From an uncultured Prevotellaceae bacterium (lineage in GTDB: Bacteria > Bacteroidota > Bacteroidia > Bacteroidales > Bacteroidaceae): a stretch of DNA of 64,000 nt. A program made the translations under genes and the position numbers. Shown in pieces: positions 31,001 through 32,646 of this stretch (its first letter is position 1; each line of letters starts with the position of its first letter). The notes under the pieces were generated by a model that was given only the letters and a program-made list of their open reading frames with translations, was not told the DNA's origin and ran no database searches. Where the stretch lies: assembly GCA_900318115.1 (NCBI GenBank), contig ONJJ01000002.1, positions 1 through 64,000 on the forward strand. The letters are read 5' to 3'.

Positions 31001-31058
31001 TTTGCTGGCAATCAATATCTCTTTCACCTAATATCATTTTGGTCATATCTTGTATCAT
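7023..31058 (-). CDS. Giant secreted VYGGGN-repeat protein (8011 residues)
   Basis: An uninterrupted 24-kb gene for a predicted surface or secreted protein of 8011 residues. The leader ends with a hydrophobic segment (MMLVLMLVLGSTGAWA/DD), a plausible Sec signal peptide. A chitobiase/CHB_HEX-like domain (ATIYYTTDGSDP) lies near 290-370. Between about 370 and 1250 are repeated modules with NIYVxY and LWYIKGNDPY motifs. A GLUG-like region lies at about 1255-1410. From about 2010 to the end the protein is built of 30-60-residue units of the form VYGGGN-x-A-x-V-x-GNTxVNI-x-GG, as expected for a beta-helix or beta-solenoid. The repeats form super-repeats of kilobase size, and the last is cut off by the stop codon. 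No C-terminal sorting domain is seen, unlike the neighbouring giant. Several N-terminal starts are possible. An adhesin or matrix role is inference. Confidence 0.8.
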   Translation of the reverse strand: MIQDMTKMILGERDIDCQQTQGNSPRAGKMLAGYRHTLCILMEQLRSRLGAGSEQLRVCLQYTMMLVLMLVLGSTGAWADDYSGAYYIGGPGWNNSTPTDNYYLCPTESWLYYVPTNRYGTSDNGQPFMTTYQCRNGEYDADNAVWIIEKHPTQDYYYIIHAVDGKYLTYNGQINNNNDNKKANIGRIRVHLEDSPTGDDALFEIRQVDTWYEFISKGATSRDESQCWLNVTAGNKPNLEGVAGKNDGPDGRLVGGTIGLWKTGGLPTATEKQGDANSKWYIEPVDVAPPSFSVNASGDVAISPISGATIYYTTDGSDPKTSGTKIAYSTAITASAIADANWTVIKAVAVDNADNTKVSIVIQKNIVNYTYHMVNRANGLSLNASKKQAVGTPISGTASIPSTIVSPYLTISPEETITFYSFDGAFSDSELTDENIITKTTTEANIYVKYTVDHLMHDSRFLHLRGIRPFNMQIAGGNFIYDDGTDLQQTTENLTDNNRLWYIKGNDPYAVQVRNAQTGRYLTSSTTLSDSPTTFVLTACSSVDASHETITLSNGSTTITATVNSVAISKYYYLIDKAGKLIEGISSPSSELLELPTDWQSPLVSTYHYWNAATVTDGTYTCTDEITDITGSTEDNIYVTYDVNNEIDLTGGTTYMLRFLNGQEFRQEDGKDGVLPADEPIEGKRKAVYPYNNGDFSLYVYGDWRWNQQLESGASERSRWLWYIVSSRNGTPLTDNDIDPYHVVVKSYQNQKIKIATDVFKDGNTYLYTYKPSDYSQVVTSVIPRNPDYTGTKPNIDPTEYMILGTSISNMTLMTVNPVDDGDGNPANDVRQTVNSFEQYWKNNPTVQKLEGQNPAADNAILTGTYGWHRYTAWAYSAAWGDDASAKSLAEGYHWFQTISMGDGSFTVEPVNLQPQVILLDQHGWEIMRMPLYSDNNFTVVNDELKKYNSPMVDEYHWYPTAVKTTGYHKYTISNPEENNIKVYTYGTNPANSKEEWYVKETVSHTSSSLTDMPTLVEGTSEALPNKYKTDFYVTYTVKSRYTSMYTSAATADATAAHSVALKQGGKYAQAENSTTVSAYSGTVNLEDVPDALQWKLKPNFNIDEEMGFVYGSGESSKASIEAAYYDAGKNGFDPYNVQIQSKAYPLRYITTNTSSPTLSTGVWSGTSSSVSLNNMGRKQTATGYDQTTLNITNATFMVVDDGNGNMRLMPRFDHSTVLTSITTLAAQTAAAPAGDHGTGTQSLDYGQAAKLVHSKDEITDLEGYYVLAGDFNFSGFTSLGTESQPFTGTLDGKLATFTGLTVPLVAYANNATIKNIILDNVVISSGTNVGAICNEAKGDTRIYNCGVLATGSTVVKDEKGYDKITVYSSSVNGTGFVGGIVGLLDGSSRVINCFSYAEIKGGDLVGGIVGKNTAKTAANNLKTMVMNCMFYGDITGGTNKAPIYNGEIISNKDANGVSNFNYFRAEASYVEDKAIDTYNCALMAETRYLQRFEFFRHLLNSNRALAAWWATGDLDNKDEMMKWVLEPSQIGTTTPYPILKTPGYYPSVVNIDAENAEAISIDAATAKTQRNQGRKLGTLTVNIEMGSGGAKFTKPDGAEITTSSLTLNITDKDPDHFNFNYGKVQLPYYNNVGSKNYTGNRVVTGWKITSITGGTAGSFTKGTDATADAEGAITAAPYNFADRHCTDKDLYSVSGRIFNQGAYWDVPEGVTAITIQPYWAQAVYCADNYRDVVYNTSMDSRKNIGSELFTTGSKLDINGSSQTVYSDMNNAQSNLSVSGGVYDNAIVLVGNVHQIGLSSSDKNKCYTIMSIDLDKDNEPDYSYILRFNGRSQCHSVRVDFLNIPGLGMAQKSTGGKGTYNFGILIPKGWFESTNTSLFRFTQFEYIHSSRNENDALILQGGVMEQWVSFSQSGNSYKTPYIHVGGNVWFKEFHRGTHQDKQQNTSHPPVSVTGGDYDEFYLTGLYRADFDNYDDNLECYINGGRFGIVAGAAQEGAGKASDHTNGNVIWQIQNADIDEFYGGGLNAVHPVEGNITNVIEGGYIKQFCGGPKFGDMSPGKKVITTATGCKFDNFFGAGYGGNSYSRFTPTNINNINGDYTGWNTFLNNNYKQNYNSTYGGVSVTYFTQYIPMSNNYQNVARLLIDFVSFSLATTHDVTSKLTGCEITKNFYGGGSLGKVDGPVTSTLDGCTVQGSVFGAGYSATIPTVDVINTGNFTKAPFYDDDLGVYFDPIFPATVQYHWEHSDTKVENDKTAIDKKNHILYTNVNLDDLGTVSGNVTLNIEGNTKVEGKIFNADGTVKEQTGGVFGGGAKSEVTGADKTVTVNINQTGGSATYYINNVYGGGDEGDVASEVVVNIQSESSYVAHDVFGGGNAADVKKNTEVNMTLGTVMGNIYGGGNLGDVGTIDKSNLRAYAWTGTDGNANSTDAYAATNSGVTHVNITGGTPSGNVFGGGKGAATSFWCEKGMVYSTEVKVSNVTVGGSVFGGGELGRVETDTKVMIGIETGEDHTEIKHNVYGAGQGVATHGYSALVRGNTLVTVRNGAKVDENVYGGGEIASVGKYNVDGHGYPYSLANNGSGICRVTIPGATQIVGDIFGGGKGVIPNYQASGENRSKRMVNYSDKTHLEGSKGTTWDYYADDPNYVWEYFADNDAYLIYLQSLALATETEVTIDAGNPDSPVHSTKGNVYGGSENGIVQHNTSVTVQGKCIIGEGEGNGNIYGGGKGLEGNDGAGQVNGDATVNINSGTMIGSVFGGGVLGATKGNVTVNINGGTINQNVYGGGSLAHTNTSNWHLYSVVENPTNPQSEGLYERSFGGAYTLTTDEEPTANKTYYTKNASATWTDPTQKSALNKTRLNLRGGTITGDAFGGALGDGSHAPSVYGDILVELNNNNNDATADGTKAGCVVTHVFGCNNTNGTPKGNVLVHVYGTQNAAATHMANQTGDTGATIPKEKGRYDVAAVYGGGNQAAYNPVDPATNKTQVIIEGCDLTSIEYVYGGGNAAPVPATDVTVNSCYEIYTLFGGGNGSGTGNPGADVGIIDQTAYAANHANGIYGPGTTLAKLIGGEIKTVYGGSNTKGNVRVGATVNVSEEGGTCALKVGDIYGAGNNAEMDGGTDIVMGCMPAGVIEEIYAGARNADVAGDVKLTLTSGKFGRVFGGNKHGGKLQGSITVNIEETGDCSEPLIIGELYGGGNLADYSIYGYKNTGTTEAPVWVTRESTSDGDGPSTPYKDPRLNVHAFTSIGAIYGGGYRAKMVANPTVDINVAKGSHATGIHATDDHAAGTITGIPTQYKDEYGVIQDGDPVDLPYPAHEAGKIGAINNVFGGGNLAPIVGNATVNIGTATKIYFKTEPKHFRVDPAVALTPVAEGTYAGLYETTVEGAIIKGSVYGGGNEANITGNTQVNICAKYDDTASEYRRVAPGTAGVTIDLDVFGAGKGIVSDVETALVSGNTTIVMMGGEVKQSVYGGGELSQVGGNTYITVKGGTIGKPMEGSTRYGGEIYGNIYGGGKGNTTNVRSGLIKGNTNITVDRLVATAGNAEYYGVSEGTVVCSPTILHNIYGGGAFGSVGTYTYASTDADAAISGYTSGGTASINILGGTIGYDGHDNGMVVGSSRGEIDRPGTIYDKVAWVYNTNVVIGNEGQGAVTTTPSVKGSVYGGGENGHTYQNASVTIHSGMVGITETMATDPDGQGGALYPYRGNVYGAGCGTDKYFSNSADETHLGNGTLFNINAGIVQGNTTVLIDGGHVVRDVYGAGSMGAVTGTTNVTISGNAVIGADGSGGGYVYAAARGDLDNPDKATVGGTTLNISGGTIWQSAFGGGQNGIVKGSVAVNVTGGEVKGDVYGGGALAHTNTDNWNASARPDLYEAVMGLKVESYTLKAIETGESVDGYYVESGSGSGYEQATGTAASGTKYYEKTEGDPVGSYYTRNVDGTYTKASGNAQANTIYYNKTTDADGGWVSTAPNNGYYYTTKVEISGGTVGNVYGGGLGRLANGDNPSAVGYVGPIRAMVYGDVTVTVNGSTVDGATNDAKFTQKTESRTFDRTITNASGETITQSVTETYYTTGRVFGCNNLNGTPKGNVNVTVKSTTPLSGGHIDGKYEIQEVYGGGNLSAYTPSEGKKTEVHIHGCENTSILYVFGGGNAATVPETDVNIHGCREIETVFGGGNGNEPVKNNSGNWEESAGADVPGTAKLSLMGGTIHSAFAGSFVKGTCGATVLNDSGSGGECTLQVTNMYGGGKDAPVLTGININISGCAADNKIENIYAGSYNARIFTGVTMNITGGVFKKVFGGNHQGGFINGPIVINVEETDNCNPIIIDNLYGSGNFAAYPGPGAGISSGKITINIKSCTYIGNVFGGGYGTDAVVTGDTELNINMVKGNWAGAAAPLGYSSLPNIHQAEYAKVRGVKEGDDVAGMYTRSATAPYTYTLLTSGATAAANTTYYTKYDSPIDVIDDEIGTIGNVYGGGDLGAIVGKTTINIGTSTTVDIMKRDVNGVIVDGSDNPVYDANGMLIAGREVAHVSQTVLGAHITGNVYGGGNLANVTGTSKVYIGTADGSTAIASSVADGVVIDGDVFGGGNGSVSDATKGVTEGDTYVYLGGGSVNESIYGGGSNAHVLSNTYVTMIGGYVFDGVYGGGLHGSVGTFTRATLPSGHPSHDGCVLGKPDNWTSGGKCTVVVSGGQVGPTEVAGHYDSSTGTVLTNGGMKNEGRYFIDAGEPTAPVDYGFVFGAGRGDVENPSLIYDADFHTYVKETDVTISGGLIMASVYGGGENGRVRNNTKVTISGGQIGCGEGKVSDGKPVAYTEDQWTGENPSDFTECAHWDYGKVYDGETEKKYLPYDPMSTNTTADARPVGSDGHTYYGCVFGGGSGYFPYEKADGSGHEWVRSAGWVEGNTEVIIIGGHILTSVYGGNETTDVGGTCTVKMTGGTLGVPRSVDDMKAHPVTCYLFGAGKGDQRSHFNTWTNVQSTLVEVSGTARIFGSVFGGGEDGHVIGDAVTNIGGTVTIDLNGDGDTDDVGETFTASTLKIGTTGTSYVDGNVFGGGRGFSGETLTAGTIGGNATVNITGGTMLGSVYGGGRLASVGVDFTNKEQDPNKGQFNEDDGTNTYGHVTINISGGTIGNDAESATVAAGEHTTGGNVFGGSMGRLTLLDGTTPNPLWTRLAQVKTSTVNISGSTVVKSNVYGGAEFGTTRDNVYVTIGGTRNENTGAITASGTPTIKGSVYGGGYGSSEHDASYNSTITAGPTTYLFTPMQYAGIVGGETYVNVVDDDSDNNLTTIEHNVYGGGELASVGIIDYQVDGENHYTHAIKHKTHSSDGKEVYYDFGLSWPYQFEYVKTLKDGESGYKEGGKATVNIIGGKVGTDYADDGNGYVFGGSKGKVSFGTTDDIDEQRYTEAHIANVRETAVTIGTTSGKNQPTIRTVYGGGDDGHVYEDAHIIINNGTIARSVFGGGRGTSTYKTYLWNPDSEGHNKDESELAHSWTAGKVYGNTNVTMNGGSVGWFIYGGGNMASVGKGNYSGGADDYSTAGYGELPSTGNLWTTSYQPDQNAANYNNTKDWAWHFLNSGIATVTIKGGTVGAANAGLENYIPKGSVFGGSRGYVAKSETKSPRYRYMPDFFLGYVNKAIVNIGGTSTSDVVTGDGPTVYGSVYGGGQDGHVRNSTEVKIFKGNIAGQDDSTDDVGRSGHVFGGGSGIGTYGSSTTYLNNSSGSVTCTTFVEVNGGTIAGNVYGGGALASVGPYRPEGSSSELHTPSGDHKSCSYTKVDIKGGAIGGDVYGASRGPNEAFLKTQFTDQSITYDQDMFATDIWSDVNISGGTIDGNVYGGGEGGRVVESTSVILTGGVIGTASAGGDVYGSGKGTLHLAANVGGNTSVELNPGKTSADVGCVVRRIFGCNDVNGTPKGHASVHVYATQHRNKTDNPKIGNKYEKYGDVEEYTTTYTYEGKTLEDLAKDVGMSDSDITTYKAAITAAAEGDKATKLEEWREAISVKKYDVLAVYGGGNLAPYEPTNINSEVTSVVIDGCQLTSIKQVYGGGNAAFVPGTSVRVNEAYEIDEVFGGGNGKDIYLDPRDNKWYQNPGANVGYKDFTEKGSESGADEANAISQNDKADATDSDPAIAKTKRENNYKLGSGVATTNVLGGRIHLAYGGSNKRGNISNMVLSVYQESGTCEMVVDHAYGAGKDADTDATPVLKMDCVGYMERVFGGSTNADVYNDIVLTITNGNYGEVYGGNDRDGAVYGSITVNIEEGGCLPIHIGNLYAGGYMAPYSKYGYEKNTDGTYKRDAVSGKLIPLKSGDNPVNDPCINVISASSIGNIYGGGYQAAVVANPHVNVNMKAGRVEVVNKDGKWLDNEGKVSTAQVTTTEYSADVVYDEITYHISDEGLRVNVDRLEMTSDLETALTAQLSTGENAEDYQKTEGGKTYVYRDITGKFHKVSTVILRDRHWARLPIGYISDNVYGGGNEADIIGSTYLEIGTGTHHDMSNPTAAPTAWDPARNAADIRGAVFGGGDEGNVTGNTYVTFANGTVQKAIYGGGDEGDVGTTTAIPAADPGNYTWADDTGVSNVTITGGTVGPADTPPTAELPGNVFGGGKGDNTSFYCEKGMVYGTNVSIENGTVKGSVYGGGEIGRVEQNTVVTIGLETGASTPVVGGYVFGAGKGLETHGYAALVRGNPTVTIQGDAEVGKSVYGGGEIASVGSFWVNTPSLPSNAPEVPEGTPIGMPYELKDPSSGKCTVIVQGNAEIGPDDMAMTKAAGPDDFGHVFGAGKGILPREFDYASETDEHKPKRMINSGGVNTWEWFADEPNYVTFIETQAMVGAADVTIGGSAFIKGSVYGGSENGHVLNNTKVTIADQCQIGNGYVQMDDNGTYLGSPYSLNRRYTDQEWADGHLTGGTYYQHSLPECASWEYKTPYAAYDVYDLNDNTLPASDSNKPKFATDGHTFYGNVFGGGSGLFPYRRKTGWTRVGTSGVDADGYSDGVWLRSAGAVYGNTEVIITGGHILTNVYGGNEMTDVGKFKLDQSSAPTIPKVGGTCTVKMSGGTLGVPRTLGQIAAHPVTCYLFGAGKGDQRVNFNTWTNVNHTIVEVTDEARIYGSVFGGGEDGHVLGDVQLDVKSGKTVGTDAAAIRYPYIGTTGTSYVDGNIFGGGRGFSGDALTAGSVGGNVTVNISDGTMFGSVYGGGRLASVGTKFTAVTDPYYGQLQPDTDKGTHGHITVNISGGTIGNTSLVGTEAGAEHSGNVFGGSMGRLTLLDGTINPLWPKMAVVKTAKTNISGTALITGSVYGGCELSMLRGDSHVTIGGVLGADNTTITSTESDNPVIKRNVFGGGYGSDDYTTETKISAGGFSSDTYTFKPMQLAGIVCGDTYVNIKRGSVMNNVYGGGEMATVGLIDFNNAVPHTSVTNGFGLSWPYKMTFIPYDDSGVSTAIGGTTNVTITGGRIGTSETGVVGKDNGNIYGGSQGKAGDPHEFAFCGNVKNTYVTINYTGDTPTDDDGTTTPLIMGSVFGGAEDGHVIEDTHLSMKNGLVKHSIFAGGRGQGTYLGTLKRIEGGDAGAAGSDIANVPVRSLTAGKVYGNTYLEMTGGTVWHNAFGGGYMASVGKGNYSGGLDDYATGGYGETIEGNLWQHSAGFNPNAPISPANVPVTDADYFLSSGKAYLTITGGTVGKLESDLWDGLPSGNVFGSSRGVSAPNITDFTKVSPEYCPDFFSGYVNETFMTIGGDYKCVKPCFDKNGTMHIPGRTLSATQMKNLFTGTAILTGETPSAEFWTPLAGDGPRIYGSVYGGGQDGHVRREAHMIINKGEVGVPYTDENRRALGTSDLSQTKELDDPRWMLRGNLFGAGSGLGQYAFDLNGDGDTTDAGETGFSTSAGSVTHFTLIDVFGGTIHRNVYGGGSLASVGPPPVGSTEITPKGSNPALYGNQSQNIINIYSTVGTPDGYPNGTTSFKYNPVYGGEVYGASRGMTTLDPTLYSTSIWTRVNIFDGAHILNNVFGGGDAGLVKKDTEVRIGDKEQ
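7040..10560 (-). repeat. Giant-gene super-repeat, distal copy
   Basis: This stretch encodes the same ordered landmarks as 13560-16760: HTFYGNVFGGGSG, AHPVTCYLFGAGKGDQR, GTSYVDGN, GGSMGRLTLLDG, LSWPY, GGGQDGHV and VYGASRG. The two copies are diverged but collinear. This copy ends at the stop codon, whereas the other continues into a FGCN-NGTPKG block. Confidence 0.75.
10520..11700 (-). repeat. Giant-gene super-repeat with CEKGMVY landmark, distal copy
   Basis: It encodes in order GGGDEGDV, CEKGMVYGTNV, ATHGYAALVRGN, VYGGGEIASVG, a KRMINS segment with WFADEPNYV, and YGGSENGHV. The order is the same as in 22960-24040, about 12.4 kb away. Confidence 0.7.
12270..13380 (-). repeat. Giant-gene super-repeat with NGTPKG landmark, copy 3
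   Basis: It encodes FGCNDVNGTPKG, VHVYATQ, AVYGGGNLAPY, IDGCQLTSI, VYGGGNAAFVP, EVFGGGNG and IGNLYAGGY. The same ordered set occurs at about 18080-18870 and 21420-22330. Confidence 0.7.
13560..16760 (-). repeat. Giant-gene super-repeat, proximal copy of 7040-10560
   Basis: Collinear with 7040-10560 over more than 3 kb (HTYYGCVFGGGSG to VYGASRG, then VNISGGTIDGNVYGGGEGG). Here the reading frame goes on to a FGCN-NGTPKG block. Confidence 0.75.
18080..18870 (-). repeat. Giant-gene super-repeat with NGTPKG landmark, copy 2
   Basis: It encodes FGCNNLNGTPKG, VYGGGNLSAY, IHGCENTSI, VFGGGNAATVP, TVFGGGNG and IDNLYGSGN in the same order as the other two NGTPKG copies. Confidence 0.7.
21420..22330 (-). 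repeat. Giant-gene super-repeat with NGTPKG landmark, copy 1
   Basis: It encodes FGCNNTNGTPKG, VHVYGTQ, AVYGGGNQAAY, IEGCDLTSI, VYGGGNAAPVP, TLFGGGNG and IGELYGGGN. Confidence 0.7.
22960..24040 (-). repeat. Giant-gene super-repeat with CEKGMVY landmark, proximal copy
   Basis: It encodes VYGGGDEGDV, CEKGMVYSTEV, ATHGYSALVRGN, VYGGGEIASVG, a KRMVNY segment, WEYFADN and YGGSENGIV, matching 10520-11700. Confidence 0.7.
30891..30934 (-). repeat. 11-bp tandem repeat, 4 units, in the giant-gene leader
   Basis: On the + strand the units are AAGCTGCTCCG, AGCCTGCTCCG, AGCCTGCTCCT and AAGCTGCTCCA. They lie in frame between the first possible start codons and the hydrophobic core of the signal peptide. 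Because 11 is not a multiple of 3, gain or loss of a unit would shift the frame set by upstream starts. Confidence 0.85.
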
Positions 31059-31100
31059 ATTCTATATATCTTGAGTCTTGGTATTTCTTTTTTCGGGTTT

Positions 31101-32609
31101 TTATACCTGTGGGGAAACCGAAGGACACGCTGGTTCTTTCCACCAGCTGTCCTTGGTGCGGCACAAGGCCTGCGCCACGCAGTTCATCGTCTTGCATGCT
31201 GCCACTGTGATGGCCTCGGTTTTGGGGCGATAGTGGTAGTGCCACGGGGTGATGATGAGCAAGCGGCCTGCGGAGCAGAGGTCGAGGTGGGCTGCCGAGG
31301 GGTGATAGTGGTCGGCGAAGCCGTTATCGTGGATGAGAATCACGGCGAAACCGTGATGCACGCTTTCTTCGATGATCTCGCGCTCTTTCGGCGAGATGCG
31401 GGCGCTGACGAGGACGGCGCCCTTGGCGGCCTCGTCGAGGCAGCGCGCCTTCTGCGTAGCGAAGCGCGCGGCATCCTTGCGGTGGCAGACCACCGGCAAG
31501 CAGCGGCGCTCCGTAAGGAGCGCGCGGTTGCCGAAGCTGTCGCAGGCGATGAAACGCGCGGCGGCAGCGGAGGCAGCGACCCCAGCGAGAGAACCGCTGG
31601 GCGCAGTGGGGGCGGCGGTTTGGCCGCCGCTTTTGGCGGGCGCGGTGAGCAGCTGGCTTTCGATGGCTGCCAGCACATCGGCGGTGACCTGGCTGGCGGG
31701 GCATTCGCGCTCCAAATAGCCGCGGAGGGCGGAAAGGGAGAGCGCGGTGTCGATGCCGCCGCGGCGGGTAGATAGCCAGACGCGGTTAGAGCTGCGCAGC
31801 AGGCGGCTGCGCGGGTTGCCGGCGATATAGGCGCGCTGGGTGGCCAGCTGCGCCGCATCGATGGGCATCACATCGCAATAGCCGGCATCGAAGAGGGGGG
31901 GGCGCCCAGTGGTGCTATTGGAGGGGACTTTATACCCGGCGGGATAGCCGCCAGGCACACTGCCCGAAGGGGCAGCCGGGGAGGCAGCAGAGGAGGCTAT
32001 CGGGGAGGCGGCCGGGGGGGCGCCAGAGGGGGCAGCCGGGGGGGCGCCAGAGGGGGCAGCCGGGGGGGCGGCCAGGGAGGCGGCCAGGGGGGCAGCATTC
32101 CCAGCGGGGAAACCGCTGGGAACAGTGTGGGCGGCGGTTTGGCCGCCAGCCCTTATCTCGGTTTGCCCGCCAGCCCTTATCTCGGTTTCCCCGCCAGCGG
32201 TCATCGCGGTCATCTCCCAATAGCGCTTATTGCAGCCCTTCTTGAATCCGGCTATCACCTGCCCAAGGGGCATCGTCTTCCCGTTACGGCTAATGATGAT
32301 GCCCGTTACCTCGACGAGGAAATGGAGGTGCTCGGGCATGACGACATAGTCCTGCACATGGATCATCGGATAGCGCTCATGGATGGCAGTGAGCAGCTCG
32401 TGCTCCACCACCTGCCCCACGGGCGACAGGGCCACATGCGGCGCATTCGCGCTGCCGTCGGGGGCAGAGAGGTCGCCCACCACAGCACCGAAGGGCTGCC
32501 CAAGGCTGTCTGCCACATGCAGGGTGATGTGGTAGACGCCAGGGCGTGTGTAGTCATGAGCCGCTGCGCGGCGTGTCATGCGGTGCTGGGTGGGGTTTCT
32601 CTTTTCCAT
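31101..32609 (-). CDS. REP-associated tyrosine transposase (RAYT) with C-terminal Rossmann-like domain
   Basis: A 502-residue Y1/IS200-like protein. Residues 1-130 are the transposase domain: MTRRAAAHDYTRPGVYHITL, the HUH-type pair in MPEHLHFL (His94, His96) and a likely catalytic tyrosine in FKKGCNKRY (Tyr130). RAYTs cut and move REP palindromes. Residues about 138-225 are low-complexity Ala/Pro/Gly coded by G-rich tandem repeats and REP-like palindromes. The family motif GYCDVMPIDAAQL and IAGNPRSRLLR follow near 240-270. The C-terminus (KGAVLVSARISPKEREII through AGRLLIITPWHYHYR) resembles the DprA/SLOG-like Rossmann domain seen fused to Bacteroidetes RAYTs. The gene fills the gap between two giant surface genes, 37 bp after one and 42 bp before the other. 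The 5' and 3' ends both carry REP-like sequence, suggesting insertion as a unit. Confidence 0.82.
   Translation of the reverse strand: MEKRNPTQHRMTRRAAAHDYTRPGVYHITLHVADSLGQPFGAVVGDLSAPDGSANAPHVALSPVGQVVEHELLTAIHERYPMIHVQDYVVMPEHLHFLVEVTGIIISRNGKTMPLGQVIAGFKKGCNKRYWEMTAMTAGGETEIRAGGQTEIRAGGQTAAHTVPSGFPAGNAAPLAASLAAPPAAPSGAPPAAPSGAPPAASPIASSAASPAAPSGSVPGGYPAGYKVPSNSTTGRPPLFDAGYCDVMPIDAAQLATQRAYIAGNPRSRLLRSSNRVWLSTRRGGIDTALSLSALRGYLERECPASQVTADVLAAIESQLLTAPAKSGGQTAAPTAPSGSLAGVAASAAAARFIACDSFGNRALLTERRCLPVVCHRKDAARFATQKARCLDEAAKGAVLVSARISPKEREIIEESVHHGFAVILIHDNGFADHYHPSAAHLDLCSAGRLLIITPWHYHYRPKTEAITVAACKTMNCVAQALCRTKDSWWKEPACPSVSPQV
31105..31128. repeat. Degenerate REP-like copy at the RAYT 3' end
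   Basis: It shares the prefix TTTATACC with the REP-like copy at 31935, followed by GGGGAAACCG as in the copy at 32100 and a GGACACGCTG end. The palindrome has decayed. It codes for the last residues of the RAYT (PSVSPQV). Confidence 0.45.
31581..31628. repeat. REP-like double hairpin inside the RAYT gene
   Basis: The palindrome at 31581-31601 (CCCAGCG / CGCTGGG arms) is followed after a fixed gap by GGCGG-TTTGG-CCGCC at 31614-31628. The same two-hairpin module with the same 33-bp offset occurs at 32100-32147. Confidence 0.75.
31935..31955. repeat. REP-like palindrome inside the RAYT gene, variant arms
   Basis: CCCGGCGG and CCGCCAGG arms surround GATAG and are followed by CACACTG. Relative to the upstream copy at 32618 the fourth stem position changes from A-T to G-C on both arms, a compensatory change that supports selection for the hairpin. 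Confidence 0.7.
32011..32082. repeat. G-rich 24-bp tandem repeat in the RAYT gene
   Basis: Two full 24-bp copies (32011-32034, 32035-32058) and a partial third carry alternating runs of 7 and 5 guanines on the + strand. They encode the octapeptide repeat APPAAPSG. The density of G-runs allows G-quadruplex formation on the template strand of this gene. Confidence 0.8.
32100..32147. repeat. REP-like double hairpin inside the RAYT gene
   Basis: The palindrome at 32100-32120 (CCCAGCGG / CCGCTGGG arms) is followed by GGCGG-TTTGG-CCGCC at 32133-32147. It encodes TVPSGFPAG in the linker of the RAYT. Confidence 0.8.
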
Positions 32610-32617
32610 TTTCTATT

Positions 32618-32638
32618 CCCAGCGGATGAACCGCTGGG
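32618..32638. repeat. REP-like palindrome directly upstream of the RAYT start
   Basis: Perfect 8-bp arms CCCAGCGG / CCGCTGGG surround ATGAA, followed by CACACT. It occupies most of the 37-bp gap between the RAYT start codon and the stop codon of the 4295-residue gene, the position expected for a cognate REP. Confidence 0.8.
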
Positions 32639-32646
32639 CACACTAT

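Noticed and set aside
7023..31058. Regularly spaced DNA repeats resembling a CRISPR array
   Set aside because: The repeats are diverged, vary in spacing, stay in one reading frame and code for a continuous protein; no cas genes are present.
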